A stretch of 64,000 nt of DNA. It comes from Utricularia gibba (lineage: Eukaryota; Streptophyta; Magnoliopsida; Lamiales; Lentibulariaceae). Positions 53,510 through 64,000 of the stretch are shown here, piece by piece. Both the position numbers and the translations under genes were made by a program. The stretch covers positions 2,976,001 through 3,040,000 of the forward strand of contig NEEC01000012.1 of the NCBI GenBank assembly GCA_002189035.1, given 5' to 3'. Under the pieces are notes generated by a model. That model was given only the letters and a program-made list of their open reading frames with translations. It was not told the origin of the DNA and did no database searches. The stretch's first letter is position 1. Each line of letters begins with the position of its first letter.

Positions 53510-55438
53510 ATGTCTGGGGCGTCAGATGGAATAGTAAAGATTCGAGGCCTTGAATTGGCTATTCACTCTGAAGGTATTTCTATGGGCCTTTTCTTGTACT
53601 GATTTCTTTCTGGTTCTTTGGATTGTTGAAAGCCTGGTTCTTTGTGGAAATGAATAAAACGATAGGGTACTTGCTACTCTATACTGTATCATATTACGGT
53701 CTCTGGTACACCGTAGATGAAGAAGGAACAAAATGTTGTGTCTAAGAGTTTTCTTTTTTTATCAGGAACAGGTGAAAACGTTAGTCTTCAACCAAACATC
53801 AACACCACTTCATGGGTCTGTGATGCAAATGCTGCAGTTCGTTCTGCTAATTGTGCAGATAATGTTACGAAAGCAAGAAATGGGCTAGATCTAAACACTG
53901 ATGATATGTCCGCTTGTGGGAATGAACTCCTTCACACATCTAAAGGCTCTGAAGAAATGGATTCATGGGAAGTATGGAAACGTTCACAGAAATACAATAT
54001 GCATTGTCCTAGCGCCATGAGTGAGGGGATACCAAGGGCGCGTGGGAGAAGCAGGTCAGGTAATGATTCAATTAAGAAGAGGGTACTCATTTCCAAAAAG
54101 CAACGGGCTGACACAGTTTCAAGACTTGCTGCTCCAAGTGGCTTGCTTAATGGGCTGAATCCTGGGATCCTGAACCATGTGAGAAACAGTAAGCAGGTTC
54201 GGGCGATCATTGAAAATATTTTGAAGTCAGAAAGCCTCGATAATCACTTATCTGGAAGTGCAAGGAACAATGAAACCAACAATTCAAGACAAGAGCTTAC
54301 TAGAAGGAATGAATTGGGAAATACAGGTTTGGTTACTTATATTTTTTCCATTGGTCCTCTAGAAGATGAGACTGATGATGAGTATGCTTCATTTTTGTCT
54401 CCTGTATCAGGCTGTCCAAGTGCTGAGTCTGCCAAAGATGGCGGAGCTTGGGAAGGTAACACCGAAGATGGGATGGTAAATCGGTCTGGAGGCACACATC
54501 ATCTGTGGCTGTTGCCTGCGAGAATAGGCGGTGTACGTCCAACGATGAATTGGTTTACGGTCGTAGTGTTTCTTCACTTTCTAAAGAAGGTAGTGTTAGA
54601 GTGTGACAATTAGTTTTCCATCACCATTAAAGACTTGCTTCTGTAAAAGGTATTTAATCTTCTGAAACCTGCACATATTTTCAGCTGCGAATGTGGCTGC
54701 ACAATGGTTGGAGCTTCTGAATCATGACATTAGAGGACGCCTTTTAGGCAAGTTCTACTTGAAGTGATCATGCATTTGAAGCTTTGGATAAATTCCTAAC
54801 AGAAACTGATCTATTCTTGCAGCACTAAAACAGAGCAAGAAAAGAGTTATGGAAGCTATACACACTGAATTGCCCCTCCAAATGCAAAGTGAATTTTCAT
54901 CAAACCTGCCAAGGTACGCCGAAGCTGATACTTGCCATCTTAATCGAGCCATGGCTGATGCACACTTTGCCAAGTGGATCAAGATCTTCATGCAAATGCA
55001 AAAGGCACTTGATGAAGAAGAGCAGATTTTGGTGAGAGCTCCATATGTGTCTTTTCCCACTTTCATGTTTGTTGTTCCCAACCTTTTCATGAGGCTGAGG
55101 TTTTCCGTTTCTCCAGGAAAGTTGGCTGAACCAATTACAACAAGTACGATTGCAATGTGAAAAGGGGCTCAGCGGAGACTGGGGGTAACGCCATATTATT
55201 CCTCTAACATGATTTGCATCCTTAGAAAAGCATGCCAAATGCCTCTAGTTTATAGCTGCTATCTGGAAGCATGTTAAAATCATCTTCTTTAGTCCCCCCC
55301 GATATGCTATACGTGGGAACTCAATTGCATAATGTGCGCTGCAGGCTCGAGAAAACGGATAGTGTGGAGGCAGAGTTAGCAGTGAGAGCTACAGCCGCGT
55401 CCATGTACTCTATGTGCAACTACTTGCTATCAGCATAA
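53510..55438 (+). CDS. Conserved plant protein of unknown function, basic with C-terminal helical region
   Basis: Seven exons: 53510-53573, 53766-54326, 54411-54455, 54685-54747, 54823-55031, 55117-55184, 55345-55438; 1104 nt, 367 residues. The N-terminal half is polar, with an Arg/Lys patch (RGRSRSGNDSIKKRVLISKK) that may be an NLS, and the segment APSGLLNGLNPGILNHVRN, which I recall from unannotated plant proteins. The C-terminal half is helical and charged (AAQWLELLNHDIRGRLLALK, EQILESWLNQLQQVRLQCEK) and ends AAASMYSMCNYLLSA-like (ATAASMYSMCNYLLSA). No catalytic motif or membrane span. The intron after exon 4 starts GCAAGT (GC-AG type). Function unknown. Confidence 0.8.
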
Positions 55439-56638
55439 GATATCCTCAAAACCAGTGGTGGGTGCTGAAGCAGTGCCAGAGATTCCATCTGTCGTATTAG
55501 TCTGACATGTTTGCTCCCTTGCCATTTCACTGTTTTTTCTTCCTGCTAAAATGCTCAACTAGCCTTGCTCTTCTAGTTTCTAAAGCTTTCTGAGCTGGGA
55601 CAGAGCCTCAACCATTTATGGAATTAGATTCCTGTAGTTTGAGAGCTCAGATTCAGTCAAGAACCACGAATAGGACAATTCGAAGTAGCCATCCCAGTTT
55701 TGATTCATGATTCAGCCAATCCTCTGCGTGCTGATGCAAATCGTTTTTTGTAAAGGAATTTGATGATGTTAACCTCCAGCTTGTGTTCCATTGACCCCCA
55801 GCTTCCGCTTTCCATGGAGAGAACTTGTGTAGAATCATATTCTTTTTGGTTTCATATTTCCAAATAGGCACCGAGAGGTCTACGGCAGCGGCTGTCCTGA
55901 CATGACGTAATATAAACTCCCCCTGTTTTCCGAGTGATTCATAGACGTCGGATCGAGATCCCCTGGAGGCCAATCCTCGCCGTTGAATCTACCCAACGCC
56001 CACATCGTGCCGTTGAATCTACCCAACACCCACATCGCGCCGTTGAACTTCGTCTTCCTTCGGTTTTCTAGACCGTCTTGAATTACTCGCGGCATTAGCC
56101 AGATTTGCCGGCTCCTTCTAGTGAAGCCGCGCGGGTCAAAACGTCTGCCTGAAAGCTGGGTCGTCGCGGCATTCTGTTTCGGGCCTGAATCGCGGACGCT
56201 TCTCTTTGTAAGCCTGGTATGGGGAAAAACTCCTGTTAATTTCTGGGTACCGCCCGATCTTGCGAATTCTTGTGAACTTCTTTCTCATCGGGATAGGGAA
56301 CGCAAGGGGAGTATTTCGTTGTTTATAAAATTCCACTGTTGTATCAGTTACAGGGTAGGCAATTTTTCCCTTTCTCCTTCGTGTTGAACCGGGATACGAT
56401 TTCGTGTTTTCCCTATCCGATGCCTATGTCGTTCGTCTTTCTGGGTGACAATTTCTTTTAAGATATAGGCTTCAAGACTCGACCTTTTTACCTCGGGTTG
56501 GACAGTTGCCTTCTCGGTTTTGATGTCCTCTAGCTGATATTCCCATGCCGCATGAATTTTGAATGAGAAAGTTGATTTGGGTTTCTTTTCCAGGAGAAGA
56601 CTGAGTATTGTTCTTGTTGTTGTGCATATCAGATGTGA
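55439..56638 (+). other. Interval upstream of TFIIS with a 30-base tandem repeat
   Basis: Holds the 3' UTR of the preceding gene and the promoter/leader of TFIIS. A 30-base repeat lies at 55981-56050. From about 56340 the sequence is T-rich, like a leader intron, ending before the ATG at 56639. Confidence 0.45.
55981..56050. repeat. 30-base tandem repeat, about 2.3 copies
   Basis: Units at 55981-56010 and 56011-56040 start CGTTGAATCTACCCAAC and differ at two positions; a third partial copy follows (CGTTGAACTT). Confidence 0.85.
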
Positions 56639-58126
56639 ATGATGCAGAAGGAGCTATTAGAGGTGTTTGAGGCTGTGAAGAGGGCAGCGGACAGAGCTGA
56701 GAACTCCGTAGAGGAAGAAGATCGATGCGTTAATTCATTAAAAAAGCTCAAGAAGATCCCTGTTAACTATAATGTTCTTGTATCCACACAGGTATTTTCA
56801 GCTTCCAGCTGAATAGTCCTTTCTCCTTGCTAATTCTTATTTTTTATAGCGCAAGATTGCCTAGTCATGAGCTGATGCCTCCCTCCCCGGAGCTTGGCAG
56901 GCTAGCATTCCTTTTCTGTGAGTTCACAAAAGTGAATCCTTTTCACTCGGAAGCTTCGAGTTCGTTGATGCTATAATGACATCTATGACCGATGAATCTT
57001 CTTTTTAGCTAAAGGATTTTCTTTTTCTGATAAGAACTCCAGCTTCTGAAATACTACCTTAGTTCTTCTTTTTTCTTTCAATGTGCACTGCAAGTTTTGT
57101 TTCTGTAATTTGTGTATGAAAGACGGGGACTTGTGTTGGCTGTTGAACTTGCTGAATTATTGAGTTTAATTTTATGCTTGGTAACATCATTTACAGGTCG
57201 GAAAGCGTTTACGCCAGCTAACTAAACATAGAAGTGAGAAGATCAAGGTGCTGGCGTCTGATGTTGTCGAAATATGGAAGGATATTGTTGTTAAAGAGAC
57301 AATTAACAGCAAGAAGAATGGGGTGACTGGGAATGGTGAGCCTGATAAAGCTGATTCCTCTAGTGCAGAACCCAGTGAGCAACAAACTTTCAAAAGATCA
57401 AACTCTGTTAAGCACGAGGCAGATCCAGACTCGAAGAAGATAAAGATAGAGAAATCCCCTCATTATAGTCACTTAAAGTCAGAGACCACATCAGGCATCA
57501 AAGATGAGAGAAACTCCCATAATCATATTGGTCATGAAAGAGAAGTTCAACGTGAGAAGAAACCGGCTGCTCCACCGAAGCTCACATCCCTTGTTTTATG
57601 CAAAGATCCTTTGAGGGATAAAGTCAGAGAAATCCTCTCTGAAGCTCTGAGTAGAGTCTATGGTGAAGTTAGTGATGACGAAGAACTTCAAGACAAAGTT
57701 AATGACTGTGACCCCAACCGAGTTGCTGTCATGGTGGAGAGCGCATTGTTTGAGAAATGGGGCAAGTCTAATGGAGCTCAGAAGTTCAAATACAGGTCTA
57801 TACTGTTCAACATCAAGGATGCAAACAACCCTGACTTTCGAAGAAAAGTTTTGACTGGCGAGATTGCACCACATAGAATTGTTGATCTGACGCCACAAGA
57901 AATGGCTAGTGAAGAGAGGCAAACTCAGAACGAGAAGATCAAGCAGAAAGCATTGTTCAACAGCGAACGTGCAGCTGCTCCAAAGGCTAGCACAAGTGAG
58001 TTCAGATGTGGTAGATGCAAGAAGAAGGAATGCACTTACTATCAAATGCAGACTCGGAGTGCAGATGAGCCCATGACCACTTACGTGACCTGTGTAAACT
58101 GTGGACATCACTGGAAGTTCTGCTAA
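56639..58126 (+). CDS. TFIIS: Transcription elongation factor TFIIS
   Basis: Rescues backtracked RNA polymerase II by stimulating transcript cleavage. Two exons (56639-56791, 57197-58126), 1083 nt, 360 residues. The N-terminal LW/TFS2N domain spans the intron (VNSLKKLKKIPVNYNVLVST, then VGKRLRQLTKHRSEKIKVLA). The polar linker is followed by the central TFIIS-M domain (DPLRDKVREILSEALSRV, KYRSILFNIKDANNPDFRRK). The C-terminal zinc ribbon has all four Cys (CGRCKKKEC, CVNCGHHWKFC) and the catalytic acidic pair in RSADEPMT. In Arabidopsis the orthologue (RDO2) affects seed dormancy. Two adjacent ATGs (56639 and 56642) could both start translation. Confidence 0.95.
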
Positions 58127-58456
58127 GTGATGTGTTGAGCATTCCTTCTCTAGCCCAGCTCAGGTTTCTGCTTCACCATCTCATTTTATTTTATTTTTTG
58201 GAGTATGGTTTCAGCAAATTCATCCGATGCAAACTGTTGTTAGTGACTTAATCGTATCATTAAGCTTTAGATTTGGTGATCATGAATGTACTGTTCTGGG
58301 TCTGCATCTTTTATATATTATGGAATCAAGACTATCTCCGGCACATACAGTGACAAAAAATCAAAAGCCTTGTTACCCTCGCAACTTTTCAATGCAATCA
58401 CAAAATGTACACTTACAGAGTCTAAGGAATCTCAGAACTAAGCCCCGAGAACTGAA
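58127..58456. other. Convergent 3' interval
   Basis: 330 bases holding the 3' UTRs of TFIIS and the EDR4-like gene; nothing else seen. Confidence 0.4.
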
Positions 58457-59966
58457 TTAGAATCTCAGGATCTTCTTACAGGCACCGCACCGTAGCTTAT
58501 CATGTCCTCTCTTGAAGCTGATGAAGCTGGAGGGAAGCTCTAACGGCTCCCAACAAAAGCGACAAGCAACAAACGGGGCTCCGCCTCCTACAGGTAGGAG
58601 TGCTTTTTTCACAGTTTGGGATGTCTTTTTAAGATTCAACCGTTTGATCTCCTCCTCGAGGTTTGTCGCAATGCCCCCTAGTGAGTCTTCTCTGCTCACA
58701 GGATGTGAGATATCATACCCGTTGAAACAATGGGGCCTGCTCTTAATGTGCAATGGCATCTGGGATGGGCAATGCCCGTCCTCATGGTAGCAATGCGAAC
58801 GAGAGCTGCACGCTTGATGATCATATGGTGTCAAATCCCTCAACCCACCATGCCTCAATAGATAGTTGTGGTCACCATGATCTGAATATGTTTCCCTTTG
58901 AACTGGTCGCAAGTGATCATAGTGCAAAGATGGAGGATTGTGATCTTCAGCAAGGAGGTTTCTGTGCAAGGGGAATTTTGAAATCCCCTTGAGCTTATCT
59001 TCCAGCTCTTGAATTGTTCTCCTAAGTTCCATCTGATTCAGTTCCTCCAACTGCTTTACATTCTCTGAAGAATTGAATCCTTGAGCACTGCTGACTCTCT
59101 CAGGGAATGAATCCCGGGGATCAAATGGCAAACTGGAAACATCCCCTTGATTGTATGGTGATCTCATGCCACCTCTACCTCTGGATCTATAGCTCCTTAC
59201 ATTCGGGGCATCATTCAAAATGCTCCTGGTGCTCTTGAACTCAACCTCCTTATCTTTTCTCAACCGCCATGAAGATTTATCCCACTTCTGATCATCCCCT
59301 CCATCGTGGCAAGATTCATTACTCTGATTACCATAGTAGCTTGCTGGAGATGGGGACCTTGTTTTCAGCTTCAAATGGGGGTCAGCTGCAGATTTATCGA
59401 ACCGGACATTTCTTCTAAAACTAGGGGCATCATAATCAAGCTCCTCTTGGTCAGAAGATGAGAGATACAAGGATACATGGCTATCAGAAGGGACATCCTT
59501 AGACCCCCCATGGAATCAGAAAATTGAAAATAATTGGTCTCATGAAAGCTTCTACCTTCATTTTCCACATGGCCCTCAATCAGTTTTCCCTTCCCTTTTC
59601 GATTCAGAGAGTATTCAGAGGCAATCTCAGATGAAGTAAAAGGTCCCTCAGAAACACTCATCTCCTCACAGCTATCTTTTTGCTGTGCTGTTTCAGATGA
59701 TTCTCTCACCCCCTGTTGCTTAACACTTGTGGGTGACTCAGTTTCTGAGTCAACAGAGCTGGTTCTCGAATTTTTAGCTTCATAAAAGGAGATGAAGTAT
59801 AAGCCTCAATATGACTGAAGGATTCACAGAGGCAAGCAGAGATATATGTACCTTGGATCACTGCTCCACAATTTGCGCATCTGTAGATGGAGTGCTCAGG
59901 CATCTCTGGTAGAAGTTTCAGACACCCGTAGCATCTCACAACACGAACCTTCACTTCTTTTGACAT
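58457..59966 (-). CDS. EDR4-like protein (DUF3133 zinc ribbon), one-base frameshift
   Basis: Two exons (59966-59852, 59777-58457), 478 residues after correction. The N-terminus has a small zinc ribbon (RVVRCYGCLKLLPE, YRCANCGAVIQ), as in ENHANCED DISEASE RESISTANCE 4. The middle is polar, with a helical stretch (EELNQMELRRTIQELEDKL). The C-terminal DUF3133 zinc ribbon has paired cysteines (VACRFCWEPLELP, KLRCGACKKILRF). EDR4 relatives act in plant immunity and vesicle traffic at pathogen entry sites; this one is smaller and its role is inferred. The frame breaks at the C6 run 59504-59509; one added base joins SDSMGG to SKDVPSDSHVSLYLSSSD and makes the total divisible by three. Confidence 0.85.
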
Positions 59967-60574
59967 TCCTAAAGATCCACATCAGATTCTCAGTCAAACC
60001 AGAGATGAAAGAACTGAGAACTGATGTCACAGAAGCACAAAAATGAAAGAAACATGATACCTGGATGGAAATCCTGAGCTCCGTCCAGAAGAAGCTGAAA
60101 TCTTGGGCAGCAAAAGTATGAACAATCAAGTGGCTATATATGCTGGCGAGTTACAGCTCACTTCCCTTTGACCAAGTGGCCGAAGACCATTTCCACACAC
60201 GGGGTCTATTGCGAAATGAATTGACTATGGAGGAAGCAGATGAGTTGACTTCTTCTAATCGTACAGTAAACCTGAGGAAGTCTTGTAAAACTGAAGCACC
60301 TCATATCCATTCGTTCTTCTGGAAAGTTTACATTGCCCACAGCAACCAATAATTGGGCTCAAAACAGAGAAGCAGACAGCGGTGAGGCGATGGCGATAAT
60401 AATGAGGGTGGGGCACACGACGGGGTGGTTGCTCCGCCAGCAATTATGACCCCCGGCCTACCGGAATGAATAGTCACGCTTCGCTAGTTCTAAGTGTCCC
60501 TAACGACAATCCAACAGTCTCATGATCCTCCCTCCCCGCGTTGAATTCGCGGAGAGTTTAGAACGAAACGAGTA
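59967..60574 (-). other. 5' region of the EDR4-like gene
   Basis: Promoter and leader side. A GTATCATG-type donor near 60060 and other splice-like signals allow a leader intron, but no coding exon is supported. Confidence 0.4.
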
Positions 60575-60584
60575 GATTCAAAAC

Positions 60585-61466
60585 GGTTACGTTTTTTTTC
60601 AATACAAATGTTTTACAAAAAACATATAATTCTATACTAACGTTTTTATAACGTAATTTTTGATACATACATTATCTAATTTTATAGATTTTACATACTA
60701 ATGTTTTCAAAATTTTTATTTTGAAACTAATGTTTTGAAAAATAGTATATTTTCAATACCAACGTTTTTTGAAAAAAAATTTTGGTACGTACGTTTATAA
60801 TTTATCTTTTAAATAAAAACATACATTTTAACACCTACATTATGAGAGCAAACGTTTACTAATAGGCTTTTATTCCAATACCTATATTTAGATGGCCCAT
60901 TCCCAAATAGAGAAATACAATATAATTAGGGTTACAACTATTGTTAGATACCATGATGAAATCTTCTAATTTTTGTTAGCCATCACGATCCACCATAAGC
61001 CACCCTTATTGTTGACCCGTCGCCCTCTTGACCCATCACGATCTTCCTTGTTTAGTACCTCATCACCCTCTTGACTCTGAGTCGGTGTTATCAGATTCTG
61101 AGTTTTATTGATAGTAATTTTAGATTCATCTTATTATATCATTCTTATTTGAATCATAAATTTATTGGGCAGATGTAGAATCGTATTGATTTAACTTTTG
61201 TATCAAAAAGTATGTGTGAAAAAACGTTTGTATTGTTTTTTTAACTTTTTAAAATAACGTATGTATTTAAACAATGTTTTAAAAAACGTTGATATTTGAA
61301 AAATAATATAATATTTAACGTTTGTACCAAAATGAAACATTTTGAAACGTTTGTATTGAATTTGAATAAAAACTGAAACGTTTGTATCACAAAACTATTT
61401 TCGAAAACGTGTGCATCTAATTATAAACAATCTTTGAAACGTTAGCATTAAAATGTATTTTTCACT
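60585..61466. mobile_element. Non-autonomous foldback/MULE-like element, about 880 bases
   Basis: Very AT-rich block flanked by a perfect 10-base direct repeat GATTCAAAAC (60575-60584 and 61467-61476), the size of a Mutator-type target duplication. The left third carries many copies of the motif ATAC[T/C]AACGTTTT and relatives. The right third carries the same motif inverted (AAACGTTTGTAT, at least five copies). The arms could therefore fold together imperfectly. The core (about 60890-61150) is less AT-rich and unrelated. No transposase frame. The boundaries are inferred from the direct repeat. Confidence 0.45.
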
Positions 61467-61476
61467 GATTCAAAAC

Positions 61477-63714
61477 ATAATAATATTTATATTTAAAATA
61501 ATTTATAAAGATTTTAAATAAAATAATTACATTAATTTGATGTGAATGAAACTTATTGTTGAAAGTAAAAAAACATAACTTATAAGAACTGGAGTTTAAT
61601 TTTTTAATATGAATACAAGTTTATATTGTAGCAAATTTGTGTTTTAAGTAATGGTTTGATAGGAAATTAAAAAATTATTTAATGTTAAATAACATATTTA
61701 ATAAATAATATTATTATATATTATAATTTCAATTATATTTTATTAATATTTTATTCATGGTAAAATATAATTTAAATATAAAATTATGATTTTAAAAAGT
61801 TTTTATTTTAATTCCCTGTTATGAATATTATAATAATACTATGTGTAAATTTAAGTATGAAATTTTCCATAAAATATATAATAAATAATTGTATATTAAA
61901 GAATAATATTTATATTCCTATATAAATTAACATTATTTATTTTTAATATATAATTAATTAAAATATTATATCAAATGAATACTCAATTTTTAAATTGAAA
62001 TTTATCCCACTTTTTCTGATATGAATTCTTTAAGTTTCAAAATGAAAATTAATTAGAACAAAATTAACATCCTTTTAGTTATGTGAAATAATTGAAACAC
62101 GTGATCAGAAAAAATGAAAACCTGATAGGAATGAGGGGAGGGGTTTCCATATAAATTCAAAATCTCCCCCATTACCAGCACCAAGATTTGATGCAAGATC
62201 CTGTGAACAGGTGACCTGCGAAACGTACCCGGTGCAGATGGCTTAGATCCCCCAGAAGGAAGTAAAGACGTGAAGTTTGCCCTTGAAAATCGTATGAGCT
62301 GGGGCTGGCTCCTTTACTCTTTTCACATGACCAGCCTCCGCTGGCTGCCTTCTGCTTCTGCGTCTGCTTCAGCTTCTGTGTCCCACGTGGTATCTGTTTC
62401 CCCTTAACTTTCTCCAATGAGCTCACTGTTTGCTTTCCGCAGTTCCCCTCTTTTCTTTTACTTTGGAATTTCACTGCACATTCCCGCACACACCCATATG
62501 GGTTTCTGTGTGCTTCAAATGTTTGCCGTCCCTTTCTCATCTCTGATTCTCACGAAGACAGCGACCCTTCATCTTCCCTGTTGAGTTTAGTCAGTAATTC
62601 TTCACTGTTCCTTGCTGGTATTCTTTTTCCTTTCAAATTTCTGATCTTTTGGAGCTCCAGCGTTCTTGCATCTCAATTTGTTTTTAAATATTGAATGGTT
62701 TCGTGAGACGATCCTGAGTCTCGTGTTTCTTCTCCTCGCCCTACTTCTGAATCTTCACAAATAATGATTCGGGGAGTGGGGTTTAGGGTTTTTTGATAAA
62801 GAAGCACGGCAGCCTTCGCCCGTCTGTCTTTCGTTCTTCTGGTGTTTCCCATTTGTTTTAACAAACATGTTTTAGAACTGCTTTATGGGTTGGTCTTGAA
62901 TCCTTTAAAGCCGCAATTTTTGGCATGTCTAGGGCTAAAAAGTCGCGGATGAAGTTTTTTTAATGGGGTATTGTTTTTATTCATTAGTGGTCGCGGATGA
63001 AGGTTTGCTTTCCTTTTTCGGGTTTCTTGAAAACTTTATGCTTTGCTTGTGTCAAGGATTTTTTTTTCTTTTGTTCTCTAGGGTTTCGTTCAGATCTTGA
63101 ATCCAATGGATAAGATGGGGTTTCTATCAAAATCTTCGCGTGGTTTGAACAATCCTCTCTTCTGGTAAACACTGTTTAAAAGAACTGTACAAGGTCAGCT
63201 GCTTGATTTGATTACTCGGCTGCTTTTTTCTGTGGCAAGGAAAGGACTGACATTTTTCAAGAGTAGTCTTTTTTCTGCGTGATTTTGAGCTCTGGTTCTT
63301 CTTATTAATACGTAGAAGTTGTGTTTGTCCTCCGCCTACTTGTTCTTCCAGTCATACCAACGCCCAACACAATTCCCTGCTTGAACTCCAAGAACTGCAA
63401 GGCTTCCCTGTCAGTAGTTTAGTTTTTTTTTTTTTTTCCTTGAGGTGCACATACCATCGCCAAGGTGCGAGTCTTGAATGGCTCTTGTTTATTACATTGA
63501 AGGTTGGCTATTGAAACCGAAGACATTTGTTTATTTTCCAAGTAGTGGCTTTTTGGATACAAGCAAACGACACCCTTGAGCTTTGGAGCTGTTCTCATCA
63601 CCACACAGTGGAAAGAACTTTGTCTCTTTGGCTAAAGACCTTTGACACTGTAGAGAAGTCCCACGTTCCAAATGAAAAGCTTCTTCTTTTTGCTGGTTTT
63701 TTTTTTCTTTGAAG
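61477..63714 (+). other. AT-rich spacer and upstream region of MIR319
   Basis: 61490-62100 is extremely AT-rich and featureless. From about 62150 the sequence becomes pyrimidine-rich (many CTT/TTC tracts) and probably holds the promoter and 5' part of the MIR319 primary transcript, perhaps with introns. The minus-strand frame 62540-62172 has no likeness to known proteins. Confidence 0.4.
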
Positions 63715-63925
63715 GAGGTGCCCTACAGGAGGAGCTTTCTTCAGCCCATTCAGGGGTGAGACACCGAGGCTGAACTAGCTGCCGGCTCATTCTCTTGAGC
63801 GCGCATCAGAATGGAACAGACCATTCCGGTGTGGTTGAGTGAATGATGCGGGAGATGGTTCCATGCCTCTCTCCCTCTCTGGTTGGACTGAAGGGAGCTC
63901 CTTCATGTTCCCCTCCTCCATGTTT
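63715..63925 (+). ncRNA. MIR319: MIR319 precursor hairpin
   Basis: The 3' arm at 63883-63903 reads TTGGACTGAAGGGAGCTCCT plus a final T, identical to mature miR319c as I know it. The 5' arm at 63731-63750 (GGAGCTTTCTTCAGCCCATT) pairs with it through mostly Watson-Crick and two G-U pairs, as in miR319*. The long stem-loop between arms keeps the MIR319/159 feature of a second conserved duplex, with GTGAATGATGCGGGAGA at 63837-63853. miR319 cuts mRNAs of CIN-type TCP factors and controls leaf growth and curvature; no target gene lies in this window. Precursor ends are approximate. Confidence 0.92.
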
Positions 63926-64000
63926 TAACTTGAGACGCTGCTCCCAACCCAACATTGTTCATTCTGAGTGTTGTCACTGCTGTGAATCCCATGGATTAGT

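Noticed and set aside
62172..62540. 122-codon minus-strand frame near the MIR319 locus
   Set aside because: No recognisable domain, in a pyrimidine-rich leader-like region; probably chance.

Overview
The window is nuclear DNA from a eudicot plant. Every long gene is split by short GT-AG introns with T-rich acceptors. The gene families (CPD-type cytochrome P450, DREB2, CLASSY, BPP, ERD15/CID, RDUF, EDR4-like, class III peroxidase, alpha-expansin, MIR319) belong to land plants, and there are no operons or ribosome binding sites. About 19 protein genes fit in 64 kb (roughly one per 3.4 kb), with many introns under 100 bases and almost no transposon sequence. That points to a compact genome; the species cannot be named from the sequence.

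Layout: threonine aldolase (+, 272-2415); a JmjC H3K4-type demethylase (-, 6538-3390) head to head with a RING/DUF1117 E3 ligase (+, 7680-8831); a GeBP/STOREKEEPER-like regulator (+, 9954-11065) converging on an RLCK-VII kinase (-, 13034-11565); cytosolic triosephosphate isomerase (-, 16514-14160); CYP90A1/CPD (-, 19205-17013) and PI-PLC (-, 22190-19546); DREB2 factor (+, 23202-24152); CLASSY-type SNF2 remodeller (+, 25341-29847); a BPP microtubule-associated protein (-, 33337-30563); an ERD15-like PAM2 protein (+, 34585-35074); class III peroxidase (+, 36282-37385); an uncharacterised basic/Ser-rich protein (-, 39163-38651); WEB-family coiled-coil protein (+, 40388-41533); a TLC/NTT-like multi-span transporter (-, 45121-41811); alpha-galactosidase (+, 46143-49164); alpha-expansin (-, 51115-50265); an uncharacterised conserved plant protein (+, 53510-55438); TFIIS (+, 56639-58126); an EDR4-like protein (-, 59966-58457); an AT-rich foldback element (about 60585-61466); and a MIR319 hairpin (about 63715-63925). 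Exon chains were assembled by hand from splice signals and reading-frame continuity. Intact genes sum to a multiple of three.

The genes are not a pathway cluster; they are ordinary neighbours in a gene-dense euchromatic region. Themes recur: drought, heat and ABA responses (DREB2, ERD15-like, RDUF, PLC), chromatin and transcription (JMJ, CLASSY, TFIIS, GeBP-like), growth and wall (CPD, expansin, peroxidase, BPP, miR319).

The two most informative patterns are these. (1) Five genes carry apparent one-base deletions, eight in all, and every one lies in a homopolymer run; this looks like assembly under-calling rather than gene decay. (2) The JmjC demethylase ends after its C5HC2 zinc finger and lacks the FYRN/FYRC module of its relatives. 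About 430 bases downstream is a fragment resembling the family's extreme C-terminus, which suggests internal loss of the FYR exons.
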